From Brevibacterium album DSM 18261 (GTDB lineage Bacteria > Actinomycetota > Actinomycetes > Actinomycetales > Brevibacteriaceae): 64,000 nt of DNA. The position numbers were made by a program, and so were the translations under genes. This document shows, piece by piece, positions 8,101 to 17,575 of this stretch (positions are counted from its first letter, which is position 1; each line of letters starts with the position of its first letter). Location: NCBI RefSeq assembly GCF_000426445.1, contig NZ_AUFJ01000010.1:186001-250000 (forward strand). The letters are read 5' to 3'. Below the pieces are notes generated by a model. It did not search any database and was not told where the DNA came from. It saw only the letters and a program-made list of their open reading frames with translations.

Positions 8101-9104
8101 GCGTCCTCCTTCTCGGTGAGGGCGAGGAAGACCTCGTCCAGAGTGGGCCGGCGCAGGCCGATGTCGTCGGGGGCGAGGCCGGCGGCGTCGAGCCGGCGCA
8201 CGGCCTCGCTGAGGTCTGCGGTCCCCCGCGGCGCCGGCACGGTGACCCTGTGGGTGAGCCCGTCCACCTCCGGCGCGGGCCCGGTCGCCCCGGTCAGCGC
8301 CCTGCCGATGTCCGCCGCCGCGGCGGGATCGCCGGCCGCGATCTCGATCCGGTCCCCGCCCCGCTGGCGTTTGAGCTGATCCGGGGCGCCCTCTGCGATG
8401 ATCCTGCCGGCCTTCATGATCGAGACCCGATGGGCCAGCCGGTCGGCCTCCTCGAGGTGCTGGGTCGTGAGCAGCACCGTGGTGCCCCGCGCGGCGATCC
8501 GCGCGACCGCCTCCCACACGTCGATGCGTCCGCGCGGATCGAGGCCGGCCGTCGGCTCGTCCAGGAACAGGACCTCGGGGTCGAGGATCATCCCCGCCGC
8601 GATGTCGAGCCTGCGCCGCATCCCCCCGGAGTAGGAGGAGGCCGGCCGCGCCGCCGCCTCGGCCAGCCCGAACGCCTCGAGCAGCTCATCGGCCCGCGCC
8701 GCGGCCTCACGGCGGCGCAGCCCCAGCAGCCGTCCGAACATCACGAGGTTCTGCCTGCCGCCCAGGATCTCGTCGACCGCCGGGTGCTGCCCGATGAGGC
8801 CTGCCCGCCTGCGCACCGCGCCCGGGTCTCTGCGCACATCCGCACCCGCGACCTCGGCGGTGCCGCCGTCCGCCTCGACGAGCGTGCTCAGAATGCTCAC
8901 CGCCGTCGACTTGCCCGCGCCGTTGGGCCCCAGGAGGCCGTGGACCGCACCGGCCTCGGCCTCCAGGTCGAATCCGTCGAGGGCGTCCAGCGTCCCGTAC
9001 CGCTTGCGCAGCCCCACCGCGCGGATCGCGGGCCTGCGCCCGTCCGGTCCGCACCCATCGGCTCGCACCCCCCTCGCTCTGCACTCATGTGTTCGCGGTT
9101 CCAT
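8097..9104 (-). CDS. ABC transporter ATP-binding protein (DrrA-like)
   Basis: This 335-residue ATPase powers the exporter with the permease encoded just downstream. Walker A GPNGAGKST lies near residue 63, the Q-loop GLIGQHPAVDE near 105, the signature SYSGGMRRRLDIAAG near 163, Walker B VLFLDEP near 183, and the H-loop motif TTQHLEEADRLAH near 219. A C-terminal extension with the DrrA/DUF4162-type PTLDEVFLALT end is present. ATG 9104 is the first start in a divergent intergenic region shared with a TetR gene; the ribosome binding site is a poor G-rich run. The gene is probably repressed by the divergent TetR protein, by analogy with similar loci. Confidence 0.9.
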   Translation of the reverse strand: MEPRTHECRARGVRADGCGPDGRRPAIRAVGLRKRYGTLDALDGFDLEAEAGAVHGLLGPNGAGKSTAVSILSTLVEADGGTAEVAGADVRRDPGAVRRRAGLIGQHPAVDEILGGRQNLVMFGRLLGLRRREAAARADELLEAFGLAEAAARPASSYSGGMRRRLDIAAGMILDPEVLFLDEPTAGLDPRGRIDVWEAVARIAARGTTVLLTTQHLEEADRLAHRVSIMKAGRIIAEGAPDQLKRQRGGDRIEIAAGDPAAAADIGRALTGATGPAPEVDGLTHRVTVPAPRGTADLSEAVRRLDAAGLAPDDIGLRRPTLDEVFLALTEKEDA

Positions 9105-9181
9105 GCCCCACCCCAAACTTTTTACAGCGTACGGACTTTCTGGTTCGAAACACTGTACACCCGACGGAGTAAGCTGTCGAC
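9105..9181. promoter_or_regulatory. Divergent promoter/operator region of ABC exporter and tetR
   Basis: This 77-bp region is markedly AT-richer than its surroundings and contains three 6-bp palindromes: CGTACG (9129-9133 area), TTCGAA (9144-9149) and TGTACA (9154-9159). TAAGCT (9170-9175) ends 6 nt before the tetR ATG and is a leaderless -10 candidate. The exact TetR operator cannot be fixed by eye. Confidence 0.45.
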
Positions 9182-9979
9182 ATGGAATCCGAGGAGAGCT
9201 CAGACACAGCATCCGCAGGAGGCGCCGCGGCCACGGACACGGTGCTGCGACTGCTGTGGCGCGCACGCCTGGGCGAGGCCGCGGGACGCCGCGGCCCGCG
9301 CCGGAGGATGAGCGTCGACCAGATCGTCGATGCCTGCATCGACCTCGCCGACGCCGAGGGCCTTGCGTCCTTCTCGATGCGCAGAGCGGCCGACCGGGTG
9401 GGGCTCTCCCCCATGTCGCTCTACTCCTACGTCCCGGACCGCTCGGCACTCATCGGGCTCATGATCGACCAGGCGGTGGGACGCACTCCCCTCCCGGAGC
9501 ACACCGGCACGCTGCGGGAGAGGCTGCGCGGCGTCTCCCGGCTGCTGTGGGAGGAGTATCACCGGCATCCCTGGCTGCTCGATGCGCAGAGCCACCGGCC
9601 CTGGATCGGCCCCCACGTCTCGGAGCGCTACGAATGGGAGCTGTGCGCGCTTGAGGGCTGCGGGCTCGACGACATCGCGATGGACCACACGGTGTCGCTC
9701 CTCGCCTCGCACGCCGCCGCCAGCGCGCAGGACGCACGGCGCGCACGGCACAGCGAGGAGTCCAGCGGGACGAGCGACATGGAATGGTGGAGCGCGAACG
9801 CTCCCGTGCTCGAGGAGGTCATGCCCCCGGGGGCGTTCCCCGTCTCCGGGCGCGTGGGAAGCGCCGTGGGCGAGGCCTACCAGGCCGTGACGAGTCCTGC
9901 CGCCGTCTACGAGTTCGGCCTCGAGGTCATCCTCGACGGGATCGAGGCCCAGCTGCGGCAGGAGGGCGGGAACCGATGA
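9182..9979 (+). CDS. TetR/AcrR family transcriptional regulator with TetR-type C-terminal domain
   Basis: The 265-residue protein has a helix-turn-helix domain at about residues 42-88: MSVDQIVDACIDLADAEG, then SFSMRRAADRVGLSPMSLYSYV and DRSALIGLM. The ligand domain begins after RTPLPEH and contains WLLDAQSHRPWIGPH, similar to the TetR_C_1 family of drug-sensing repressors. It is divergent from the DrrAB-like exporter and is its likely repressor. It overlaps the following amidohydrolase gene by 4 bp (ATGA), so it probably also controls that gene's expression. The start is supported by the conserved family position and by the leaderless -10 hexamer. Confidence 0.88.
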   Translation: MESEESSDTASAGGAAATDTVLRLLWRARLGEAAGRRGPRRRMSVDQIVDACIDLADAEGLASFSMRRAADRVGLSPMSLYSYVPDRSALIGLMIDQAVGRTPLPEHTGTLRERLRGVSRLLWEEYHRHPWLLDAQSHRPWIGPHVSERYEWELCALEGCGLDDIAMDHTVSLLASHAAASAQDARRARHSEESSGTSDMEWWSANAPVLEEVMPPGAFPVSGRVGSAVGEAYQAVTSPAAVYEFGLEVILDGIEAQLRQEGGNR

Positions 9980-11163
9980 CCGGCACCCGTCCCCCGCCCT
10001 CGGCGCGGTCCACTCGCCGCCGCCTCCTCCGCACCGGCGCGGCCCTCGCAGGAGGGGCGCTCGCCCTGGGCGCCTCCGGCGCCCTCGCGTGGCACGGCAT
10101 GCGCTACCGGGCACAGGCTCCGCATTCCGGCGCACTCGTGATCCGCGGCGCGCAGGTGCTGTGCGGTGAGGGCCTGGCGCCCGCGCCGGGTGCCTCCGTC
10201 CTCGTCCGTGACGGGGTGATCGCCGAGGTCGGGGACCGGGTGACGTCGCCGGCCGATGCGCAGCTGCTGGAGGCGCCCGGCACGACGGTGATGCCCGGCC
10301 TCATCGACGCGCACGTTCATCTCGGGTACCCGGAGCTCGAGGACGGGGAGGAATTCGGACCCGGCGATCTGCCCCGTCACATCTGGAACGCGGCCCGCCA
10401 CGTGCCGGATGCGCGGCGGGCGCTCCTCGCCCACGGCGTCACGACCGTGCGCAGCCTGGGCGATGAGCTCGCGTGGGTCCTCGACCTCCGGGAGGCGGTG
10501 TCCGCCGGCACGCTGGAAGGCCCTCGCATCCTCTGCGCGGGACCTGTGCTCACCACGCCCGGCGGCCATCCAGTCAGCACGCACGGGACGGATGCCGAGG
10601 GCGATTCCGTGCGCCTGCCGCGCACTCCCGCCGAAGCCGGTGCCGACGGGATCGAGCATCTCACGATGCGCGATCCGGCGGCCGCGACGGCGGACCTGGA
10701 GCATACGACCGGACGGCGCTGGCCCGAGGGGCTCCTCGAGCGGATGGCCGCGGCCGGGACCGTGCTCGCCCCGACCCTCGCGGTGGAGCACAGTGCACGT
10801 GCGGCAGCCTCGGGGGCAGGGGCCGAGGCGCGCGAGCGCGTCCGCGCCCGGTTGCGGGAGGCGCACGCCGCGGGGATTCCCGTCATCGCCGGCAGCGATG
10901 CCGCCGTGCCAGGAGTCCCGTTCGGTGCGGGGCTCGTCGAGGAGGTCGCAGAGCTCTCCGCCGCCGGCCTCGGGCACAGGGAGGCGCTGCGTGCGGCGAC
11001 CTCCGTCGCCGCACGCGCGCTGGGCGCCCGGGACACTGGCGCGGTGGAGCCGGGACGGGCCGCCGATCTCCTGCTCGTCCGGGGCGATCCGCTCTCCGAC
11101 CTCGGCGCCCTGTGCCGGGTCAGCCGGGTCCTCCGCGCGGGCCGCCTCGTGATCGGCGGGTGA
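9976..11163 (+). CDS. Amidohydrolase family protein with internal deletion of metal-ligand region
   Basis: This 395-residue protein belongs to the imidazolonepropionase/Xaa-Pro dipeptidase-like amidohydrolases. It opens with a twin-arginine-like leader (TRRRLLRTGAALAGGALALG), which suggests export. The first metal motif DAHVHLG is near residue 110, the late GSDAAVPG aspartate near 312, and the C-terminal GAVEPGRAADLLLVRGDP matches the family. Between GGHPVS (about 198) and GIEHLT (about 222) intact relatives normally have 80-100 residues carrying the bridging Lys (IKI-type) and a metal-binding His; here only about 25 residues remain. The frame is intact, so the protein may be made but is probably not a normal hydrolase. 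It is translationally coupled to tetR. Confidence 0.75.
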   Translation: MTGTRPPPSARSTRRRLLRTGAALAGGALALGASGALAWHGMRYRAQAPHSGALVIRGAQVLCGEGLAPAPGASVLVRDGVIAEVGDRVTSPADAQLLEAPGTTVMPGLIDAHVHLGYPELEDGEEFGPGDLPRHIWNAARHVPDARRALLAHGVTTVRSLGDELAWVLDLREAVSAGTLEGPRILCAGPVLTTPGGHPVSTHGTDAEGDSVRLPRTPAEAGADGIEHLTMRDPAAATADLEHTTGRRWPEGLLERMAAAGTVLAPTLAVEHSARAAASGAGAEARERVRARLREAHAAGIPVIAGSDAAVPGVPFGAGLVEEVAELSAAGLGHREALRAATSVAARALGARDTGAVEPGRAADLLLVRGDPLSDLGALCRVSRVLRAGRLVIGG

Positions 11164-11169
11164 GCAGCC

Positions 11170-11637
11170 TCACTCGCCTTCCGTGTGCTCGGCCTGCTCC
11201 TCCCGCAGCGAGGCGATGGCGGCCTCGAAGTCCTCGAGCGTGTCGAAGCCCTGGTAGACGCTCGCGAACCGGAGGTAGGCGATCTGGTCGAGGGCGCGCA
11301 GCGGCTCGAGGATCGCCAGGCCCACCTCGTCCGCGTCGATCTCGGCCACGCCCAGGCCGCGGATCCTCTCCTCGACCGTCTGCGCGAGCTTCGCGAGGTC
11401 GTCATCGCCCACCGGCCGGCCCTGGCATGCCTTGCGCACGCCGGTGACGATCTTGCTCCGGGAGAACTCCTCGGACACCCCCGAGCGCTTGATGACGGAC
11501 AGGCTCGTCGCCTCCATCGTCGTGAAGCGGCGGCCGCAGGCCGGACACTGGCGCCGGCGGCGGATCGAGGAGCCGTCCTCCGCGGTGCGCGAGTCGACCA
11601 CTCGCGAATCGGGGTTGCGGCAGAAGGGACAGTGCAC
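11170..11637 (-). CDS. nrdR: Transcriptional repressor NrdR
   Basis: This 155-residue protein is the regulator of ribonucleotide reductase genes, which senses ATP/dATP through an ATP-cone. The zinc ribbon has Cys3, Cys6, Cys31 and Cys34, with the conserved [15 protein letters not shown] segment. The ATP-cone starts at [16 protein letters not shown]. The C-terminal [15 protein letters not shown] is a family hallmark. The start is GTG (11635-11637), giving the universal M-x-C-P-x-C beginning. It follows hisD after 3 nt, so it is probably cotranscribed with it. Its NrdR-box targets are not in this window. Confidence 0.95.
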   Translation of the reverse strand: MHCPFCRNPDSRVVDSRTAEDGSSIRRRRQCPACGRRFTTMEATSLSVIKRSGVSEEFSRSKIVTGVRKACQGRPVGDDDLAKLAQTVEERIRGLGVAEIDADEVGLAILEPLRALDQIAYLRFASVYQGFDTLEDFEAAIASLREEQAEHTEGE

Positions 11638-11640
11638 GGT

Positions 11641-13038
11641 TCAGACCTCCCTCACGTCGGCATCGGCTGCGGACGGCGCGGCGGTGCGCGCGGCGGCGCG
11701 ACGGCGGACGGCCTCGCCGTGCGCGGGCAGCTCCTCGGCCTCTGCGAGCGCGATGACCCGCTCCGCGACCTCGTCCAGTGCCGCGGCCGAGTACTCGATC
11801 ACCTGGCTGACGCGCAGGAACGAGCGCACGCCGAGGCAGTCGCCGAAGGCCGCGGTCCCCAGCGTCGGCAGCACATGGTTCGAGCCCGCCATGTAGTCGC
11901 CCAGCGCCACCGGGGAGTGCGGGCCCACGAAGACCGCGCCCCCGTTGACCACGCGGGATGCGACCGCCGCGGCGTCCGCGACGTGGAGCTCGACGTGCTC
12001 GCCCGCGTAGGCGTTGACGACCGCGAGCCCGGCCTCGAGCGAGTCCACCAGGACGATCCCGGACTGCGCTCCCGTGAGGCTCTCCCCGATCCGCTCGGCG
12101 TGCAGGGCGCTGCGCCGCTGCGCGTCCAGCTCCGCGTCCACGGCCACCGCGAGAGCCTCCGAGGCCGTCACGAGCACCGCCGCGGCCATCGGATCGTGCT
12201 CGGCCTGGCTGATGAGGTCGGCGGCGACGAGTGCCGGATCGGCGGTCCCGTCGGCCAGCACGATGATCTCGGTGGGCCCGGCCACGGCATCGATCCCCAC
12301 GTGCTCGCGCACGAGCGCCTTCGCCGCGGCCACATAGGCGTTGCCCGGTCCCGTGATGATGTCCACGGGCTCGAGCGCATCGGCACCGGGAACGTCCGGC
12401 GCCTCCCCGGAGGGACCGTCGAAGCCGTATGCCAGCGCCCCGATCGCCTGCGCGCCGCCGATCGCCCACACCTCGTCCACGCCGAGCAGAGCCGCCGCCG
12501 CCAGCACCGTGGAGTGAGGCAGGCCGGTGTCCGGCTGCGGCGGCGAGGCGATCGCCACCGAGCTCACCCCGGCCACCTGCGCCGGCACCGCATTCATCAC
12601 GACGGAGGAGGGGTACACCGCGCGGCCGCCGGGAACGTAGAGGCCCACCCGTTCGGCGGGCAGGTGACGGGTCGTCACGCGCGCCCCCTCCCCGAGCTCC
12701 GTGACCGAAGCGCCGGGCAGGTCCGCCTGCGCCACGGCGCGCACCCGCCGGATCGTCTCCTCCAGCGCCGCGCGCACTGCGGGGTCGAGGCCCTCGAGCG
12801 CCGAGGCCAGCGCCTCGGCCGGCACCCGGAACCGCTCGGGTGCGGCACCGTCGAAGCGGGCGGCGGCCTCGGCCACGGCGGCCCTCCCCCGCGTGCGGAT
12901 GCCCGCGAGCAGGGGGCGCACGGCCTCGAGCGGCGCGCCGGCATCGGCATCGGCTCGCGGCAGGCGTGCGCGCAGCGTGCGCTTGTCGAGGCGGGAGCCC
13001 CGGAGGTCCACGAGGTTCGTGCTGGAGAGGGTAATCAC
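11641..13038 (-). CDS. hisD: Histidinol dehydrogenase
   Basis: The 465-residue enzyme oxidises L-histidinol to L-histidine in the last two steps of histidine biosynthesis, using zinc and NAD. Family features include the [19 protein letters not shown] loop near residue 130, [10 protein letters not shown] near 255, the ISQAEHDP motif carrying the Gln and His zinc and catalytic residues, and the late AGSNHVLPT motif with the zinc His. The start is GTG 13036-13038, with a TAGGAT hexamer ending 6 nt upstream, indicating a leaderless transcript. No other his genes are nearby; hisD sits between dnaE and nrdR. A downstream hisC-hisB cluster, frequent in other actinobacteria, is absent here. Confidence 0.95.
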   Translation of the reverse strand: MITLSSTNLVDLRGSRLDKRTLRARLPRADADAGAPLEAVRPLLAGIRTRGRAAVAEAAARFDGAAPERFRVPAEALASALEGLDPAVRAALEETIRRVRAVAQADLPGASVTELGEGARVTTRHLPAERVGLYVPGGRAVYPSSVVMNAVPAQVAGVSSVAIASPPQPDTGLPHSTVLAAAALLGVDEVWAIGGAQAIGALAYGFDGPSGEAPDVPGADALEPVDIITGPGNAYVAAAKALVREHVGIDAVAGPTEIIVLADGTADPALVAADLISQAEHDPMAAAVLVTASEALAVAVDAELDAQRRSALHAERIGESLTGAQSGIVLVDSLEAGLAVVNAYAGEHVELHVADAAAVASRVVNGGAVFVGPHSPVALGDYMAGSNHVLPTLGTAAFGDCLGVRSFLRVSQVIEYSAAALDEVAERVIALAEAEELPAHGEAVRRRAAARTAAPSAADADVREV

Positions 13039-13044
13039 GTCGCC

Positions 13045-13050
13045 ATCCTA
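13045..13050 (-). promoter_or_regulatory. -10 element of a leaderless hisD transcript
   Basis: TAGGAT ends exactly 6 nt before the GTG start of hisD, in a 42-nt gap after dnaE. No ribosome binding site is present, consistent with a leaderless mRNA and a promoter separate from dnaE. Confidence 0.5.
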
Positions 13051-13080
13051 GTCAGGTGCGCGGGTTCGGACCGGCCGGTC

Positions 13081-16000
13081 TCAGCGCAGGCAGGCCGGCC
13101 CCAGCAGGGCCTTGAGGTCGCCGGACAGGCTGGGGCCCTGCTCCACCCGGTACTGCCGGCCCAGCCGCATGACCGTCCGCCGGCCGGGCTGCGTGAGGGT
13201 GAGCTCGACGTCAGCATGCCCCCGGTGCCCCTCGAGGATCCGGCCGAGACGCTCGATGATCGGCTCGGTGCACCGCTCCATCGGCATCGTGATGTGCAGC
13301 GGCCGGTCCGCGGGATCCGTGACGTCCGGGATGGTCATCGACTGCACCATCATGGTCGTCGGCCGGTCGTCGGAGGTGCGCACCCGGCCGGTCACCGCGA
13401 CCACGAGGTCCGTCGCCAGCAGACTCGCGACCGGCTCGTAGGCGTCGCCGAAGAACATCACCTCGATCGAGGCGTCGAGGTCCTCGATCTCGACGATGCC
13501 GTAGGGCCGCCCGTTCTTCTTCGACACCTTCCGCTGCACCGCCGTGATCATGCCGCAGATCGTCACCTGGGACCCGTCCGGCCGGCCGCGCTCGGGGTCG
13601 ATGAGGTCCGCGATGGAGATCTCGGCCTCGGCTGCGAGCACGGGCTCCAGGCCGTTGAGCGGGTGGTCGGAGACGTAGAGTCCGATCATCTCGCGCTCGA
13701 AGGCGAGCTTCTCCTTCTTGTCCCACTCCGGGCGCTCCGGCACCGGGACGGAGAACGAGGGCGCGGACTCGTCCTCGCCTCCGAGGCCGGCGAACAGGTC
13801 GAACTGCCCGTGCGCCTCCTGGCGCTTGACGCCGATGACGGCGTCCACCGCCTCCTCGTGGATCTCCACGAGCGCCCGCCGGGGATCGCCCAGCGAGTCG
13901 AAGGCGCCGGCCTTGATGAGCGATTCGATGGTGCGCTTGTTGCACACGTGCGCGGGCACCTTGTCGAGGAAGTCCGCGAAGCCCGTGAAGGCGCCCTTCT
14001 CCTCGCGCGCGGCCACGATGCCCTCGACGACGGTGTGGCCCACATTGCGCACCGCTCCCATGCCGAAGCGGATGTCCGTGCCCACCGGGGTGAAGTTCGA
14101 GTGCGAGTCGTTGACGTCCGGCGGCAGCACCGTGATGCCCAGCCTGCGGCACTCGTTGAGGTAGATCGCGAGCTTGTCCTTGTTGTCGCCCACCGAGGTG
14201 AGCAGAGCGGCCATGTACTCGGCCGGATAGTGCGCCTTGAGATAGGCCGTCCAGTACGAGACGACGCCGTAGGCCGCGGAGTGCGCCTTGTTGAAGGCGT
14301 AGTCGGAGAACGGCAGCAGGATGTCCCACAGCGCCTGCGCGGCGGCCTCGGAGTACCCCCGCTCCTTCATCCCGCCGAAGAAGCCCACCTGCTGCTTGTC
14401 CAGCTCGGACTTCTTCTTCTTGCCCATCGCGCGGCGGAGGATGTCGGCCTGGCCGAGCGTATAGCCGGCGACCTTCTGCGCGATCGCCATCACCTGCTCC
14501 TGGTAGATGATGAGACCGTAGGTGGTGTCGAGGATGTCCTTCAGCGGCTCCTCGAGCTCCGGATGGATGGGCGTGACCTCCTGCCGCCCGTTCTTCCGCA
14601 GCGCGTAGTTCGTGTGCGAGTCCGCGCCCATGGGACCGGGCCGGTAGAGGGCCAGCGTCGCGGAGATGTCCTCGAAGTTGTCGGGCTGCATGAGGCGCAG
14701 CAGCGACTGCAGGCCGGTGCCGTCGAGCTGGAACACGCCCAGCGTGTCGCCGCGGCTCAGCAGCCGGTATGCCTCGGGGTCGTCGAGGGAGAGCTGCTCG
14801 AGGTCGAGATCGAAGTCCCGGTTGGCTCTGATGTTCTCAATGGCATCGGAGATGATCGTGAGGTTGCGCAGCCCCAGGAAGTCCATCTTGATGAGGCCGA
14901 GGCCCTCGGAGGTCGGGTAGTCGAACTGCGTGATGACCTGGCCGTCCTGGAAGCGGCGCATGATCGGGATCACGTCGATGATGGGCGCCGAGGACATGAT
15001 GACCCCGGCCGCGTGCACACCCCACTGCCGCTTCAGGCCCTCGAGGCCCTTGGCGGTCTCGAAGACCTCGCGGGCCTCGGGATCGCGTTCGAGCAGCTCC
15101 CGGAACTCACCGGCCTCGTTGTAGCGCTTGGCGTCCGGGTTCTCGATGTTGGCCAGCGGGATGTCCTTGGCCATCTCCGCCGGGGGCAGCGCCTTCGTCA
15201 GGGTCTCGCCCATGCTGAAGGGCTTGCCGAGCACGCGCGCGGAGTCCTTGAGCGCCTGCTTCGTCTTGATGGTGCCGTAGGTGACGATCATCGCCACGTA
15301 CTCGGAGCCGTACTTGCGCGTGACGTACTCGATGACCTCGCCGCGGCGGCGATCGTCGAAGTCCACGTCGAAGTCCGGCATGGACACGCGGTCCGGGTTG
15401 AGGAAGCGCTCGAAGAAGAGCCCGTGGACGAGCGGATCGAGATCCGTGATGCGCATCGCGTAGGCGACCATGGAGCCGGCGCCGGAGCCGCGGCCCGGCC
15501 CCACCCGGATGCCGTTGTCCTTGGACCAGTTGATGAAGTCCGCGACGACGAGGAAATAGCCGGGGAAGCCCATCGAGACGATGATGTCGAGCTCGTAGTC
15601 CGCCTGCCTGCGGACATCGTCGGGGATGCCGCCGGGATAGCGGTAGTGCAGCCCCTTGTCGACCTCCTTGATGAGCCAGGAGGTCTCGTCCTCGCCCGGC
15701 GGGCAGGGGAACTTCGGCATGTAGTTGGCGCTGGTGTCGAACGACACCTCGCACATGTCCGCGATCCGCAGCGTGTTGTCGCACGCGTCCGGCATCTCCT
15801 TGAACAGCGCGCGCATCTCCGCGGCCGACTTCAGGTAGTACCCGGAGCCGGAGAACGCGAAGCGCGAGCCGCCCTGGTCGTAGGTGGGCTCGATGAGCTT
15901 GGAACCGGACTGGATCGCGAGCAGCGCCTCGTGGGCCTTCGCATCGGACTCGTGCGTGTAGTGGAGGTCGTTGGTCGCGACCCGCGGGATGTCCAGCTCC

Positions 16001-16635
16001 TTCGCGAGCCGGAGGAGGTCCTGCGTCACCCGCCGTTCGATGGACAGGCCGTGGTCCATGAACTCCGCGAAGTAGTTCTCCGCGCCGAAGATCTCCCGGT
16101 ACTCGCCCGCCGCCCGCTTGGCCTCCTCGTACTGGCCCAGCCGCAGCCGCGTCTGCACCTCGCCGGAGGGGCACCCGGTCGTCGCGATGAGACCCTCGGA
16201 ATGCGCGTCCAGCAGCTCGCGGTCGATGCGCGGCCATTTGCCGAACACCGAGTCGAGGGAGGCGATCGAGGAGGCCCTGAACAGGTTCCGCATGCCGGTG
16301 TTGTTCCGGCTGAGGATCGTCATGTGCGTGTACGCGCCGCCGCCGGAGACGTCATCGGGCTTCTGCGACTCGTCCGTGCGCCACTTCACGCGGGTCTTGT
16401 CGTTGCGCGCCGTGCCGGGCGTGACATAGGCCTCGACGCCGATGATCGGCTTGATCCCGGCCTGGGTGGCCTGCGACCAGAAGTCGAAGGCGCCGAACAG
16501 ATAGCCGTGGTCCGTCGTCGCGAGCGCCGGCATGCCCTGGGCGCTGACGGCCTCCATGAGATCGCCGAGGCGCGCCGCGCCGTCGAGCATCGAGTACTCG
16601 GTGTGGGTGTGCAGGTGGACGAAGCTGTCGCTCAC
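13081..16635 (-). CDS. dnaE: DNA polymerase III alpha subunit
   Basis: This 1184-residue protein is the replicative DNA polymerase catalytic subunit (DnaE1 type). The N-terminal PHP domain begins VHLHTHTEYSMLDGA and contains TTDHGYLFG. The palm carries the catalytic aspartates in MPDFDVDFDD near residue 420, followed by the third aspartate region. The tandem helix-hairpin-helix and the Walker-like segment LGLIKMDFLGLRNL are present. The OB-fold lies near residue 1020 (QVTICGMITAVQRKV), and the length is normal. GTG 16633-16635 was chosen because it directly precedes the conserved N-terminus and has GGGGAG about 6 nt upstream; the open frame extends far upstream without a start of that quality. 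It follows the pseudouridine synthase gene by 10 nt. Confidence 0.97.
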   Translation of the reverse strand: MSDSFVHLHTHTEYSMLDGAARLGDLMEAVSAQGMPALATTDHGYLFGAFDFWSQATQAGIKPIIGVEAYVTPGTARNDKTRVKWRTDESQKPDDVSGGGAYTHMTILSRNNTGMRNLFRASSIASLDSVFGKWPRIDRELLDAHSEGLIATTGCPSGEVQTRLRLGQYEEAKRAAGEYREIFGAENYFAEFMDHGLSIERRVTQDLLRLAKELDIPRVATNDLHYTHESDAKAHEALLAIQSGSKLIEPTYDQGGSRFAFSGSGYYLKSAAEMRALFKEMPDACDNTLRIADMCEVSFDTSANYMPKFPCPPGEDETSWLIKEVDKGLHYRYPGGIPDDVRRQADYELDIIVSMGFPGYFLVVADFINWSKDNGIRVGPGRGSGAGSMVAYAMRITDLDPLVHGLFFERFLNPDRVSMPDFDVDFDDRRRGEVIEYVTRKYGSEYVAMIVTYGTIKTKQALKDSARVLGKPFSMGETLTKALPPAEMAKDIPLANIENPDAKRYNEAGEFRELLERDPEAREVFETAKGLEGLKRQWGVHAAGVIMSSAPIIDVIPIMRRFQDGQVITQFDYPTSEGLGLIKMDFLGLRNLTIISDAIENIRANRDFDLDLEQLSLDDPEAYRLLSRGDTLGVFQLDGTGLQSLLRLMQPDNFEDISATLALYRPGPMGADSHTNYALRKNGRQEVTPIHPELEEPLKDILDTTYGLIIYQEQVMAIAQKVAGYTLGQADILRRAMGKKKKSELDKQQVGFFGGMKERGYSEAAAQALWDILLPFSDYAFNKAHSAAYGVVSYWTAYLKAHYPAEYMAALLTSVGDNKDKLAIYLNECRRLGITVLPPDVNDSHSNFTPVGTDIRFGMGAVRNVGHTVVEGIVAAREEKGAFTGFADFLDKVPAHVCNKRTIESLIKAGAFDSLGDPRRALVEIHEEAVDAVIGVKRQEAHGQFDLFAGLGGEDESAPSFSVPVPERPEWDKKEKLAFEREMIGLYVSDHPLNGLEPVLAAEAEISIADLIDPERGRPDGSQVTICGMITAVQRKVSKKNGRPYGIVEIEDLDASIEVMFFGDAYEPVASLLATDLVVAVTGRVRTSDDRPTTMMVQSMTIPDVTDPADRPLHITMPMERCTEPIIERLGRILEGHRGHADVELTLTQPGRRTVMRLGRQYRVEQGPSLSGDLKALLGPACLR

Positions 16636-16645
16636 GGTTCTCCCC

Positions 16646-17575
16646 TCAGCCCTGCGCCTCGCGCAGGGTCTCAAGCGCGTGTTCGAGGTCATCGGGGTAG
16701 CCGCTCTCGAACTCCACCCACTCCCCCGACTCAGGGTGGACGAAGCCCAGCCGGACCGCGTGCAGCCACTGCCGCTCCAGCCCCAGCCTCCCCGCGAGCA
16801 CCGGATCAGCCCCATAGGGCAGGTCGCCGCAGCAGGGGTGCTTGGTCGCGGACATGTGCACGCGGATCTGATGCGTGCGCCCCGTCTCCAGCGAGACCTC
16901 GACGAGGCTCGCCGACCGGTGGGCCTCGAGCACCTCGTAGTGCGTCACCGCGTGCTTGCCGTCGGAGCGCACCGCGTAGAGGCCGTCCCTGCGGGGATTG
17001 CGTCCGATGGGCGCCTCGATCGTGCCCACCACGGGGTCCGGCAGGCCCTGCACGAGCGCATGATAGGTCTTCTCGACCGTCCGCTGCTTGAACGCGCGCT
17101 TGAGCACGGAGTACGCGCGCTCCCCCTTCGCGACCACCATGACCCCGGAGGTCCCGACGTCGAGCCGGTGCACGATCCCCTGCCGCTCGGCCGCGCCCGA
17201 GGTCGCGATCCGGTGGCCCGCGGCGGCGAGTCCGCCGATCACGGTGGGCCCGTGCCAGCCGGCCGCCGAGTGCGCGGCCACGCCGATGGGCTTGTCCACG
17301 ACGATGATCGCCTCGTCCTCGTGGAGGATCCGCATGCCGGGGACCGGCTCGGCGACGATCTCGAGGGGCTTGGCGGGCTCGGGCATCTCGACGTCGAGGC
17401 GCGCGCCGGCGATCACGCGGTCGGACTTGCCCACGGGGCTGCCGTCCTGGAGCACACCTCCTGCCTGCGCGATCTCCGCGGCCTTCGACCGCGACAGGCC
17501 CAGGGCACGCGAGAGCGCGGTGTCGACGCGCTCCCCCTCCAGGCCCTCGGGAACGAACAGGGAGCGGACCGTCAT
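16646..17575 (-). CDS. RluA/RluD family pseudouridine synthase
   Basis: The 309-residue protein converts specific uridines in RNA, probably 23S rRNA, to pseudouridine. An S4 domain occupies residues 8-70 ([19 protein letters not shown]). The catalytic aspartate is in [15 protein letters not shown] near residue 138. [10 protein letters not shown] and HPCCGD follow in the positions usual for RluD. The ATG overlaps the lspA stop codon (ATGA), giving the common actinobacterial lspA-rluD pair. The assignment to RluD rather than another RluA-family enzyme rests on the S4 domain and the neighbourhood. Target position is not determined. Confidence 0.92.
   Translation of the reverse strand: MTVRSLFVPEGLEGERVDTALSRALGLSRSKAAEIAQAGGVLQDGSPVGKSDRVIAGARLDVEMPEPAKPLEIVAEPVPGMRILHEDEAIIVVDKPIGVAAHSAAGWHGPTVIGGLAAAGHRIATSGAAERQGIVHRLDVGTSGVMVVAKGERAYSVLKRAFKQRTVEKTYHALVQGLPDPVVGTIEAPIGRNPRRDGLYAVRSDGKHAVTHYEVLEAHRSASLVEVSLETGRTHQIRVHMSATKHPCCGDLPYGADPVLAGRLGLERQWLHAVRLGFVHPESGEWVEFESGYPDDLEHALETLREAQG

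Noticed and set aside
11185..17091. Very long open frames opposite dnaE, hisD and other genes, including one of nearly 2000 codons
   Set aside because: They mirror known genes in high-GC DNA, have Arg/Ala/Gly/His-rich composition with no domains, and lack ribosome binding sites.
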